From NCBI RefSeq assembly GCF_001865575.2, contig NZ_CP017561.2, positions 3,480,001-3,544,000 of the forward strand: DNA of 64,000 nt, written 5' to 3'. Positions 25,955 to 34,840 of this stretch are shown in pieces (positions within the stretch are counted from its first letter, which is position 1; every line of letters starts with the position of its first letter). The notes below the pieces were generated by a model. That model was not told the DNA's origin. It did not search any database and saw only the letters and a list, made by a program, of their open reading frames with translations. The position numbers and the translations under genes were made by a program. Source of the DNA: Paraburkholderia sprentiae WSM5005. GTDB lineage: Bacteria > Pseudomonadota > Gammaproteobacteria > Burkholderiales > Burkholderiaceae.

Positions 25955-28885
25955 ATGACTACCGAAGCCGACCTGCAACAGGCCCTGAGCCATCATCAGG
26001 CACAACGGTTCCCCGAAGCGGAGCAGCTTTACCGCTCGATCCTGCTGGCCGATCCGGCTCACCCCGATGCCAATCACAATCTCGGCATTCTGGCGCTGCA
26101 GTTGCAGCAGGCCGCAGCCAGCCTTCCTTATCTGAAAGCCGCCGTCACGGCCGCGCCGCATTCGCCGCAGTATTGGCACGTCTATGCCGAAGCACTGACG
26201 ATGGCCGACCGACCCGGCGAGGCGGAACGGATCCGGGCAGAGGCCCGCCAGCACGGCATCGACCTCAACGGGGACACGGGGGCACCGGGCGGCAACGTGC
26301 CCGCGGCCGACGATTTGGCCAATCTCGCCGGCGAATTCGTCGCGACGATAGAAACGCTTCGGGATAAAGGCCTGCACGACAGCGCGGAGGCACTGGCGCG
26401 CCAGATGATCGCGACTCTGCCCACCCACGGATACGGGTGGAAAACACTCGCCTTCGCACACCTGCGGCGCGGCGACCTGCACGGCGCGCTGGCACCGCTC
26501 GAACGCGCTACCGCGTTACTGCCGCTCGACGCAGAAGTACGTCAGCATCTGGACGCGGCGCGCGCGATGCGCGACGCGCTCGCACTCGACGCCGGCGGCG
26601 ACTACGAACAGGCGGGAAAGCTCTACCAGCGCGTGCTGGCGGCCTATCCCGAGCATCCCGACGCCAATCACCGGTACGGCGTGATCCTGATTCGGCTGCT
26701 GCAACCCGAGGCGTCGCTGCCCTACCACGAGCGCGCGATCGGGGCCGCGCCGAACCAGCTTCAATACTGGGCCAACTACCTCGACGGCCTGTTGCAGGCC
26801 GACCAGTTGAAGGCCGCCTGGATCGCGCTCGAAATGGCCCAGCAACGCGGTCTGGCGGGCCCTGCCGTCGACAAGCTGATCGGCATCATGACGATGGTGA
26901 GCACGCAGCCGATCGCCAAGGTCGCGCCCATGAAGCTGGCCTCGACGCAATCGCAACCGTCCGAGCCGCAAGCCGTCCCCGCGAGCGTCGCCGCGACCGA
27001 GCGGCGCCGGATCAGCACCGTCGCGCCGACAGAGCGCGAAGTCAATGCGCTAGCCGGACTCTTTAATTCTGGACGCGTCGAAGAGACGGCGAGAAGCGCC
27101 CGCAAAATGACGGAGCGCTTCCCCGATCACGGGTTCGGCTGGAAGGTGCTGGCCGTCGCTCTGCACCGACTCACCCAGTACGACGAAGCGTTGAAGTACG
27201 CGCGGATCGCGCACGACCTGTGGCCGAACGACGAAGACACGCTGCAGGTATTGGGCAGCATCCTCGCATCGAAGGGATTGCACGCCGAGGCCGAAGCGAT
27301 GTGCCGGCGCCTGATCGAACTCAACCCGAAGCGCGCGGAAGGGCTCCGCGTGCTAAGCATCATCCTCCAGGAGACCGGCCGGCTCGACGAAGCCGAGCAG
27401 TTCGCGCGACGCTCGATGGAGCTCGATCCAAGCTCGAGCTTCACGCCCAACTCGCTCGGTGTCACGCTGATGCAACAGGGGCGTCTGTCCGACGCCATTA
27501 TCGAGTTCCGGCGCGCGCTCGCGATCGATCCGAACTTCGAGCTGGCCTACAACAACCTCCTGTTCTGCATGACGCACAACGAGGCCATCGCGCCGGACGA
27601 GTTGTTCGCCGAGCACCGCCGCTTCGCCGCGCATTTCGAAGCGCCGCTGAAGCCGAACTGGCCACGTCACGAGAACACGCGCGACCCCGAACGCACGCTG
27701 CGCATCGGTTTCATCTCGGGCGACTTTTGCCGCCACGCGGTCGCGAGCTTTCTGGAGCCGGTCGCGGCGCACCTGGCGCGCGATCCGAAGCTGTCGCTGT
27801 ATGCGTATTCGAACACCTACCTCGACGATGGCACGACCGCTTCGCTGCGCAAAATCTTCGGCCATTGGCGCCATGTCGTCGGCGTGAGCGACGACGCGAT
27901 CGCCGAAATGGTCCGCGCCGACGGCATCGACATCCTGATCGATCTCGCAGGGCATACCGCGCATAACCGGCTGGCGACGCTCGCGCGCAAGCCGGCGCCC
28001 GTCCAGGCCTGCTGGATCGGCTACCCGGGCACGACCGGGCTCGATGCCGTCGACTATTTCATCGCCGACCGGCTCTGGGTGCCGTCCGACAAGTTCCGCA
28101 GCCAGTTCTGCGAGAAGATCGCCTATCTGCCGGCGGTGGCGCCATTCGTCGCCGACCCGCTATGTCCGCCGGTCAATGCGCTGCCCGCCCTGCACAAGGG
28201 CTATGTGACCTTCGGCAGCTTCAATCGGATGGACAAGCTGCGCCCCGACGTCGTGGCGCTGTGGTCGCGGCTGATGCATGCCGTTCCGAACTCGCGCATG
28301 GTGATCGGCGCAATGCCGCGCGACGGCAGCCTCGGCAAGCTGCCCGAGTGGTTTGCCGAAGAAGGCATTGCGCGGGACCGCCTCGATTTCATGGCGCGTG
28401 CGAGCGTGCCTGTTTATCTCCAGCAGCATCACCGCGTCGACTTCTGCCTCGATAGCTTCCCGTTCTCCGGTTTGACCACCGCCCTGCATTCGCTGTGGAT
28501 GGGCGTTCCGACCTTGACGCTGCCAGGCGAGACGGTGCCCGGCCGCAGCGGCCTGACCGCGATGACCCACGTGGGCCTCGCCGATTTCGTCGCGCGTGAC
28601 AAGAACGATTTCGTGCGCAAGGGCGTCGCGCTGGCGTCGGATCTCGATGCTCTGGCGGCACTGCGCGCCGGCATGCGCGAGCGTTGCGCGCAGTCGCCGG
28701 TGTTTCGTCCGGAAGTGGTGGCCGCGACCGTCACGCAGGCGCTGCGCGTCATGTGGCAGCGCTGGTGCGACGGCCTGCCGGCGGAATCGTTCGACGTGCC
28801 GGCGTCGACGAATCCGCTCGCCGCGCAACCGGCGTCGACACGCCCCAACGTCGCACCCGTCGACATGCGGCTGGTCCGCAGCTAG
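25955..28885 (+). CDS. TPR-SPINDLY/OGT-type O-linked glycosyltransferase (probable flagellin modifier)
   Basis: 976 residues. The N-terminal half (about 1-560) has TPR-like helical repeats, including NHNLGILALQLQQ, SRAM-like and FAHLRRGD elements, plus two low-complexity linkers. The C-terminal half (about 580-940) is a GT41/SPINDLY catalytic domain with RIGFISGDFCRHAV, DILIDLAGHTAHNRL, APVQACWIGYPGTTGL, GSFNRMDKL and a late DSFPFSGLTTALHSLWMGVP. Such enzymes attach GlcNAc-type sugars to Ser/Thr. The position after fliC-fliD-fliT points to flagellin. AAGGG precedes the start; MKGF at 25904 is an alternative. Confidence 0.88.
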   Translation: MTTEADLQQALSHHQAQRFPEAEQLYRSILLADPAHPDANHNLGILALQLQQAAASLPYLKAAVTAAPHSPQYWHVYAEALTMADRPGEAERIRAEARQHGIDLNGDTGAPGGNVPAADDLANLAGEFVATIETLRDKGLHDSAEALARQMIATLPTHGYGWKTLAFAHLRRGDLHGALAPLERATALLPLDAEVRQHLDAARAMRDALALDAGGDYEQAGKLYQRVLAAYPEHPDANHRYGVILIRLLQPEASLPYHERAIGAAPNQLQYWANYLDGLLQADQLKAAWIALEMAQQRGLAGPAVDKLIGIMTMVSTQPIAKVAPMKLASTQSQPSEPQAVPASVAATERRRISTVAPTEREVNALAGLFNSGRVEETARSARKMTERFPDHGFGWKVLAVALHRLTQYDEALKYARIAHDLWPNDEDTLQVLGSILASKGLHAEAEAMCRRLIELNPKRAEGLRVLSIILQETGRLDEAEQFARRSMELDPSSSFTPNSLGVTLMQQGRLSDAIIEFRRALAIDPNFELAYNNLLFCMTHNEAIAPDELFAEHRRFAAHFEAPLKPNWPRHENTRDPERTLRIGFISGDFCRHAVASFLEPVAAHLARDPKLSLYAYSNTYLDDGTTASLRKIFGHWRHVVGVSDDAIAEMVRADGIDILIDLAGHTAHNRLATLARKPAPVQACWIGYPGTTGLDAVDYFIADRLWVPSDKFRSQFCEKIAYLPAVAPFVADPLCPPVNALPALHKGYVTFGSFNRMDKLRPDVVALWSRLMHAVPNSRMVIGAMPRDGSLGKLPEWFAEEGIARDRLDFMARASVPVYLQQHHRVDFCLDSFPFSGLTTALHSLWMGVPTLTLPGETVPGRSGLTAMTHVGLADFVARDKNDFVRKGVALASDLDALAALRAGMRERCAQSPVFRPEVVAATVTQALRVMWQRWCDGLPAESFDVPASTNPLAAQPASTRPNVAPVDMRLVRS

Positions 28886-28925
28886 ACGCGATACCTGAGC
28901 TCCCCCGAACAACCGTGTTTGAACT

Positions 28926-29612
28926 ATGAAGCCCATCCGATTCGTCTGCGGGACGCGCCGCAACCCGCAGGAGTTCTCGAACGAGACGGCGCTCGGCCGC
29001 TCGCTGAAGCTCTACAACCATCTACAGCATGCGCAGCTGCATCTGTTCGACCAAAACGCACGCGGTCTGTCCACGATCTACAACGAGGCGATCGACTACG
29101 CCGCGCACCATCCCGCGATTCTCGTGTTCGCCCACGACGACGTCTGGCTGCAAGACTTCTTCTGGACCGAGCGCGTCCTCGAGGGGCTCGCGCGCTTCGA
29201 CGTCATCGGGCTTGCCGGCAACACCCGCCGCGTGCCGCGTCAGCCGTCGTGGGCGTTCGTGTCGCCCGAGTTCAAATGGGACGAGCCGCGCTTTCTGAGC
29301 GGAACGGTCGGTCACGGCAAGGGTTTCCCTTGCGACATCGTGTCCACGTTTGGTCCGTCCGGTGTCGAGGTCAAGCTGCTCGACGGGCTCATGCTGATCG
29401 CCGATAGCGCGAAGCTGATCGAAGCCGGCCTGCGCTTCGACGACCAGTTCGCGTTTCACTTCTACGATATGGACTTCTGCCGGCAGGCCGAACTCAAGGG
29501 CGTGCGCATGGGCACGTGGCCGCTTTCGGTCGTGCACGAAAGTGGCGGCGCTTTTGGGTCGGGCGGTTGGCGCGAGGGCTATGAGCGGTATTTGCGCAAG
29601 TACGGCGAGTAA
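28926..29612 (+). CDS. Glycosyltransferase-like protein (GT2-type, small)
   Basis: 228 residues. A GT-A-type glycosyltransferase: nucleotide-proximal start RFVCGTRRN, then VFAHDDVWLQ (DxD-like HDD), a GLAGNTRR loop and the acceptor region YDMDFCRQAELKG. No membrane segment is seen. It follows the TPR glycosyltransferase by 40 nt and may work with it in glycan assembly. The acceptor and sugar are unknown. No clear ribosome site is seen, so the start is the first ATG of the frame. Confidence 0.75.
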   Translation: MKPIRFVCGTRRNPQEFSNETALGRSLKLYNHLQHAQLHLFDQNARGLSTIYNEAIDYAAHHPAILVFAHDDVWLQDFFWTERVLEGLARFDVIGLAGNTRRVPRQPSWAFVSPEFKWDEPRFLSGTVGHGKGFPCDIVSTFGPSGVEVKLLDGLMLIADSAKLIEAGLRFDDQFAFHFYDMDFCRQAELKGVRMGTWPLSVVHESGGAFGSGGWREGYERYLRKYGE

Positions 29613-29639
29613 CAGTGGCGGCCCGTGCGGCCGCCACTG
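29613..29639. terminator. Hairpin between convergent glycosyltransferase genes
   Basis: Perfect 11-bp stem CAGTGGCGGCC/GGCCGCCACTG with a 5-nt loop, immediately after the stop of the small glycosyltransferase. A second, imperfect stem (CCCCGC/GCGGGG, 29671-29703) follows, with TTT after it. Confidence 0.5.
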
Positions 29640-29711
29640 ATTCCAGCAAGGTCGCCCCGCTGCCGATGCTCCCCGCTCGAACGGCGTCGCACCGTCGGCG
29701 GGGTTTCGCGC

Positions 29712-31739
29712 TCAGGCTTTTTCGAGCAGAAGATAGAACTGGATCGTGCAAAGCTCGAGCAGTTCGTCGCGCGTCACGTTCTTGAGCGTCATCCGGTCGA
29801 GCTCGATGTTGATCGGTGCCGTCATGTCCTGGTGCTGCTGCCAGAACTTCAGGAGTCCGCCGTCGAGCGAATTGCGCGTCTGAATCACGCGATAACCGGT
29901 CTCTTCGCAGAACCTGATCATCTCCTTGCGGGTGAAAAACCGGATGTGCGTCACGTCGAGCAGCCCGGCCTCCGCGTAGGTCCAGTTACCCTTGCTGAGG
30001 CCGTCCATCAAGCCGAGATGGCGAGTGTTGGGGATGCTGAGAACGAGCTGCCCGCTCGGCGACATGTACTCACGCAGTTTGACCATCACACCCCACGGGT
30101 TGTACATGTGCTCGAGCACGTCCGCGAGCAGGACCGCGTCCAGCGTGCCGGGCGCTAGACCCTCATGCGCCAGGTCGAAATCCTCGAAACGGCCAACCAG
30201 CACGTTATCGAGCTTCTGGCGAGCGAGTTCCGCGGCGTGGCGATTCATTTCGATACCCCACGCGCGACTGCCGGGAAACCGCTCCTTCACGAGCGCGGCG
30301 TTGTTGCCGGCCGCGCAGCCAATGTCCAGGATCACCGAAGGCGTGTTCGTGAACATCTGGGCGAGATCGCTCCGGCCGTTCGCGTGGTAGGTCCCGCTCA
30401 ACGGTGCCGACTCGGCATCCAGATATTGCTGCCAGACGTACCGCTTCACTCGCCGCGGCAAGCTTATCGCCATCGTCGCCATGAGTTCGGCAACCCGCGC
30501 CGCCGCCGATCCATCTTCGGCCGCGTTGTAGTGAGCAGCGCGGTGGCCCATGATCTCGATCACCTCGCGCCGGGCCGCCTGGTCCGTCAACATCCGGTGC
30601 ATGATGCCTGCCAGATCCGCAGCCTCGACCTCGAGAATGCCCGACTCCGCTTCGAACGACGGACCCATGACGATGCCGGTTGCGTTCAGCAGGTTGATGA
30701 CCGGCGTGCGCGCAAGCATGCCTTCGATCAGGTAGTTCGAATCGACGGCAACCAGCAGATCCGCGCCTGCGGCGAATAACTGGGTATCGTCGGTACAGTA
30801 GTGGTAATCGCGAGCGGCCGCTCCCAGTTCGCTTAGAACTTTCGCGCAACGACGCTCACCGTCGGTGCGGTTCGCCGGCCTGTCCTTGATGACGCCATTG
30901 AACTGAAGCCCGCTCGCGCGCAATGCTTCGCAGCTCGCGACGAACACCATCAACGAATCGGCGTAGATGTCCTCGTTGCAGTGCGCACTGAAGTTAGCCG
31001 ACCATGTCGTGCCAAATACAAGCAGCGGCAGACCCGGTTTGAAGCCGTATTTCTCGTCGAGAGCCCGACGGCAGTCACCCTTCCTGTTGCGGAACTGGGC
31101 GTAGCTGTCCCAGCCCGGGTTACCCGTGATCACGAAGCGATCTTCCGGGTAGCCCAGATCGAGGTAGCCTTCCATACCCCGCCGGCCGAACACGGCAAGC
31201 TTGTCTGCGACGATATCGTCGTGCACCGTATAAGGGTCCGCGAGGGCGAGGCCGTGCGCGACGTGGAGCGTCGGGATATCGCGTGATTTGGCCCACGTCG
31301 TGGCGACCTTGCCGTCCCCGGTCGCGTCCTCACTCGTGACGAACAAGGCAATGTCATAACGGCTCGCGGCTTCGTTCAGGCGGTCGAGTAACGCGGCTGT
31401 CTCGTGCAGGTCGGCAGCGAGCGTCCCGGCGATGACTGTCGACGTCGGCGCCAACGCGCCACCCGGCTCGCGTGCCTCGTTACAACGTGTATTCAGATAC
31501 TGGACGAACTGCGCCTGCATCAGCGCGGTCTCGACCGCGAATCTCGTATCGCGCGACGGATCGAACATATCCTCCAGGTAGACGACCGTGCTACCCGTCG
31601 CTTCGATGCCGGTGCGCATCAGCGGTTCGGTCAGGTCGGCCGAGAGAATCACGACCATCGGTTCGTGCATCTCCAGGAATCGACGCAGCGCGTCGAATTG
31701 CGTGCCCCACAACAGGCTAACGATGGCTTTTTGCCTCAT
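29712..31739 (-). CDS. Predicted glycosyltransferase (GT-B-like) fused to a SAM-dependent methyltransferase
   Basis: 675 residues. The N-terminal two-thirds (about 1-430) has a GT-B-like layout, ending with DSNYLIEGMLARTPVINLL, reminiscent of CDP-glycerophosphotransferase or capsule transferases. The C-terminal third (about 455-620) is a class I methyltransferase: motif I ILDIGCAAGNN, acidic LLADVLEHMYNPWG and SIPNTRHLG. The start at 31739 overlaps the upstream methyltransferase stop by 4 nt (ATGA). The frame is open further up, but that part overlaps the neighbouring gene. It could transfer a Pse-type sugar and methylate it; this is inference. PseG, also GT-B fold, is not recognisable in it. 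Confidence 0.7.
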   Translation of the reverse strand: MRQKAIVSLLWGTQFDALRRFLEMHEPMVVILSADLTEPLMRTGIEATGSTVVYLEDMFDPSRDTRFAVETALMQAQFVQYLNTRCNEAREPGGALAPTSTVIAGTLAADLHETAALLDRLNEAASRYDIALFVTSEDATGDGKVATTWAKSRDIPTLHVAHGLALADPYTVHDDIVADKLAVFGRRGMEGYLDLGYPEDRFVITGNPGWDSYAQFRNRKGDCRRALDEKYGFKPGLPLLVFGTTWSANFSAHCNEDIYADSLMVFVASCEALRASGLQFNGVIKDRPANRTDGERRCAKVLSELGAAARDYHYCTDDTQLFAAGADLLVAVDSNYLIEGMLARTPVINLLNATGIVMGPSFEAESGILEVEAADLAGIMHRMLTDQAARREVIEIMGHRAAHYNAAEDGSAAARVAELMATMAISLPRRVKRYVWQQYLDAESAPLSGTYHANGRSDLAQMFTNTPSVILDIGCAAGNNAALVKERFPGSRAWGIEMNRHAAELARQKLDNVLVGRFEDFDLAHEGLAPGTLDAVLLADVLEHMYNPWGVMVKLREYMSPSGQLVLSIPNTRHLGLMDGLSKGNWTYAEAGLLDVTHIRFFTRKEMIRFCEETGYRVIQTRNSLDGGLLKFWQQHQDMTAPINIELDRMTLKNVTRDELLELCTIQFYLLLEKA

Positions 31740-33025
31740 TGCCGACCTCCATTGAACAGCCCGAAATGCTTTTCCAGCAACGCCTTGACCAGGTTGTATT
31801 CGACGCCGACCGTGACGTCGACGCCGCCCTTGAAGCGGAACGGCGCGTCGGCCGCCCAGCCGCGCGCGATCTCGGTCGCGCGCCGGTCGATGCGCTCCTG
31901 CTCGATCCACGCTGATAACTGCTCGAACGCGTCCGGCGGGATCACGCCACCGAAGTTGAAGTCGGGTTGGCGCGCCATCAGCGTCTTGAACAGTAGAAAG
32001 AAGAAATGCCGGCTGCGCAGCGGCTGCAGTAGCCGTTCGAGCTCCGTCGCATACTCGTTCAGCGTAAGCGGCAACCAGGGCAGCAGTGCCGCGAAGTCAC
32101 GCTTGTCGAGCGCTGCGTCGCGCGCGGCGACGTCGGCGGCGAAACGCGCGTTGCCCTCGGGATCGGGGCAGTTGTCGAACACGACGAACATGCGGCCCGT
32201 CACGCGCGGCGTCAGATGCGCGGTGAGCGACTCTTCGAGGAACAGGCCCAGGTCGAACAGGTTCTTGTCCCGCGCGAACCACGACAGTGCCCGCTTGAAG
32301 CGCTGCGTCGCATCGAGTTCGGCATATGAGAGCCAGTTGACGTTGCCACCGCCCAGAAATGCGCCGTACGGCACCGCAGCGACAAGACGCAATCCTGCAC
32401 TGTTGGCGAAGTCGACGAGTTCGTCGACGCTCGCGCGCGCCATGTAGTACGCAAAGTCGCCATTGTTTTCGGTCCGCTTCAGCGCGTCGGGCCACTTCGT
32501 CTGATCCGTGCCATAGGCGGCGGTCGTGTGATCGCGCGAATGGATGTCGAAGATCAGCCGTCCTTCTGGACGCACGACACGCTTCCATTCGAGAAGCGAC
32601 TCGCGCCAGTTGGGAAAATGAACCAGCACGTTGAGCGCTACCGCGCAATCGAATTCGTTGTTGCTGCACGGTAGCGAGGTGACGTCGCCCACCTTCAGTG
32701 TGATCGGCGCGCCGGCCGCCAGCCGGCGCGTTTCATCGAGCATCGCCTGTGAGCTGTCGATCCCTGTCAGGCGGTAGCCGTCAGCGACCAGCGGCAGCGC
32801 CGCCCGCCCCGTGCCGACGCCGATATCGACAATCTCGGACCCGCGCACGAAGCGCCTGATCGTGGCAATCTCGACGGCGTTCTTGAGACTGTTGGTCGAT
32901 TCGCTCTGAACCATGCGGCCGGAGTACCAGTTGACCATGCCGGGGTCCTGCCAGGCCCCGGTCTTCCAGCGAATGAGGTCCGACAGTGCGTGCTCGGTAG
33001 TGGGCGTTGCCAGCCGATTGTTCAT
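31736..33025 (-). CDS. SAM-dependent methyltransferase with C-terminal extension
   Basis: 429 residues. Class I methyltransferase domain from about 40-180: motif I IVDIGVGTGRAAL (about 65), LTGIDSSQAML, VGDVTSLPCSNNEFD and a post-motif ILVHFPNWRE-type segment. A 250-residue C-terminal part has no motif I recognise. It overlaps pseI and the downstream fusion gene by 4 nt each, so it belongs to the same operon. It probably methylates a sugar intermediate or the finished glycan. Confidence 0.8.
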   Translation of the reverse strand: MNNRLATPTTEHALSDLIRWKTGAWQDPGMVNWYSGRMVQSESTNSLKNAVEIATIRRFVRGSEIVDIGVGTGRAALPLVADGYRLTGIDSSQAMLDETRRLAAGAPITLKVGDVTSLPCSNNEFDCAVALNVLVHFPNWRESLLEWKRVVRPEGRLIFDIHSRDHTTAAYGTDQTKWPDALKRTENNGDFAYYMARASVDELVDFANSAGLRLVAAVPYGAFLGGGNVNWLSYAELDATQRFKRALSWFARDKNLFDLGLFLEESLTAHLTPRVTGRMFVVFDNCPDPEGNARFAADVAARDAALDKRDFAALLPWLPLTLNEYATELERLLQPLRSRHFFFLLFKTLMARQPDFNFGGVIPPDAFEQLSAWIEQERIDRRATEIARGWAADAPFRFKGGVDVTVGVEYNLVKALLEKHFGLFNGGRQ

Positions 33026-34074
33026 TTCAGAATGTCCCAGGAAAGGGGGGTGCCGCGCTTGAGCGGTTGTCTGACTTTCGTCCCAAGAACGACGTCCAGG
33101 TATTTCGGCGAAAGACCCATGCCTGGCCGGATGGCGCGGACGTTTTCAGCCGTCAGCGTCTCGCCAGCCGCGATGTCGCGCACGACGTACAGAGACCGCC
33201 TGAAAATCGAGGAAGCGCGTTCCTGCTGCGTCGGTCCGTACGCCACGTGGCCGAGCGCCTGCCAGGCGCGTGCCGACTCGACGACGAGTGCCTTCATTTC
33301 CTCCGGTTCAAGCGAGAACGCCGAATCGACACCGCCGTCAGCACGGCGCAGCGTGAAGTGCTTTTCGATCACGCTCGCACCGAGCGCGACAGCGGCCACG
33401 GCGGCGCCGGTCCCCATCGTGTGATCCGACAGGCCCACTTCGCAGCCGAACAGTTCGCGCAGGTGCGCGATCGTGCGCACGTTGCTGTTCTCGGGCGACG
33501 CCGGATAGGAACTGGTGCACTTGAGCAGCACGAGCTGCTCGCAGCCGGCCATGCGCGCGGTGCGCACGGCCTCGTCGATTTCAGCCACCGTCGCCATGCC
33601 CGTCGAGATGATGAGCGGCTTGCCGGTCGCGGCAACCCGGCGGATCAACGGCAGGTCCGTGTTTTCGAAGCTGGCGATCTTGTAGGCCGGCACGTCGAGC
33701 GTCTCGAGAAAATCGACCGCTGTTTCGTCGAACGGCGTTGAGAACGCGAGCATGCCAAGTTCGCGCGCCCGCTCGAAGATCGGCCGATGCCAGTCCCAAG
33801 GCGTATGCGCTTCCTCGTAGAGACGGTAGAGCGAGGTGCCCGTCCAGAGGCTGTTCGGGTCCTCGATATGAAACTCGCCGGCGTCGAGATCGAGCGTCAT
33901 CGTATCCGGCGTGTAAGTCTGCAGCTTGAGCGCGTGTGCGCCGCTGGCGGCCGCCGCCTCGACGATCTCCAGCGCCCGCTCGAGCGACTGGTTGTGATTG
34001 CCCGACATCTCGGCAATCACGAACGGCGGACAATCCAGGCCGATCTGTCGATTCGCAATCTTGAATGCGCTCAT
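33022..34074 (-). CDS. pseI: Pseudaminic acid synthase PseI
   Basis: 350 residues, NeuB family. It condenses phosphoenolpyruvate with a 2,4-diamino-sugar intermediate. The early motif AEMSGNHNQSLERALEIV has the SGNHN form typical of PseI rather than the GVNHN of sialic acid synthases. The C-terminal SAF/antifreeze domain begins about 285 (RRSLYVVRDIAAGE). The gene is 55 nt downstream of pseF, the only real gap in the operon. Confidence 0.92.
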   Translation of the reverse strand: MSAFKIANRQIGLDCPPFVIAEMSGNHNQSLERALEIVEAAAASGAHALKLQTYTPDTMTLDLDAGEFHIEDPNSLWTGTSLYRLYEEAHTPWDWHRPIFERARELGMLAFSTPFDETAVDFLETLDVPAYKIASFENTDLPLIRRVAATGKPLIISTGMATVAEIDEAVRTARMAGCEQLVLLKCTSSYPASPENSNVRTIAHLRELFGCEVGLSDHTMGTGAAVAAVALGASVIEKHFTLRRADGGVDSAFSLEPEEMKALVVESARAWQALGHVAYGPTQQERASSIFRRSLYVVRDIAAGETLTAENVRAIRPGMGLSPKYLDVVLGTKVRQPLKRGTPLSWDILK

Positions 34075-34129
34075 TGCGCGTCTCCTTCCCGGTGATACGT
34101 CGGGCGAACCGGCTGGCCGATCGGCGCGG

Positions 34130-34840
34130 TCATGGCGTCAGTTCACCTGCGGCCGTCAGCGCCGCGTACATCCATTCGGCCCGCTGCCAATCTTCGGGGG
34201 TGTCGATGTCTTGAACGAAATGCCGGGGCAGCTCGACCGGCAGCGCCGCGGCGGAAAACAGCGTATCGCCGCGCAGCCACGCGTCGACACGTCCCCAGTA
34301 GAACTGCCCGGCGTCGTGCCATGCCTCGTCGACATCTTGCGAACGCACGAGTCGGTATTCGGGGTAGATCGCGTCGAGTCCGCCGTCGGCCGTGATGCGC
34401 AACGCACGCTGGACGGGAAAGCCGAATCTCGTCACCGAGAACGCGTACGACCTGTCCGCGTGCGATTCGAGCAATTGCAAGCCTTTACGCAGACAAGCCG
34501 GGTGCAGGAACGGCGCCGTCGCGTAGATACAGCAGGCGAGCGTCGGCGCATCGCCGAGCCGGCCGAGTTCGTCGAGTGCGTGCTGGACGACTTCCATGGT
34601 GCCCGTGTGATCGTCGGACAGTGCCGGCGGTCGCATGAACGGCGTCTCGGCACCGTAGTCCCGGGCGACGCGAGCGATTTCTTCGTCGTCGGTCGTGACG
34701 ACGATGCGATCGAACAGGCCGCTCGCGCGGGCCGCGCGGATCGAGTAAGCAATGATCGGCAAACCGTGGAACAGACGGATGTTTTTGCGCGGAATACGCT
34801 TGCTGCCGCCGCGCGCCGGAATGATGGCGACTAGGCTCAT
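34130..34840 (-). CDS. pseF: Pseudaminic acid cytidylyltransferase PseF
   Basis: 236 residues. It activates pseudaminic acid with CTP to CMP-Pse. The N-terminal nucleotide-binding motif PARGGSKRIPRKNI and VVTTDDEEIARVA are those of CMP-sugar synthetases; the 236-residue length and the context fit PseF. It overlaps pseC by 4 nt. Confidence 0.92.
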   Translation of the reverse strand: MSLVAIIPARGGSKRIPRKNIRLFHGLPIIAYSIRAARASGLFDRIVVTTDDEEIARVARDYGAETPFMRPPALSDDHTGTMEVVQHALDELGRLGDAPTLACCIYATAPFLHPACLRKGLQLLESHADRSYAFSVTRFGFPVQRALRITADGGLDAIYPEYRLVRSQDVDEAWHDAGQFYWGRVDAWLRGDTLFSAAALPVELPRHFVQDIDTPEDWQRAEWMYAALTAAGELTP

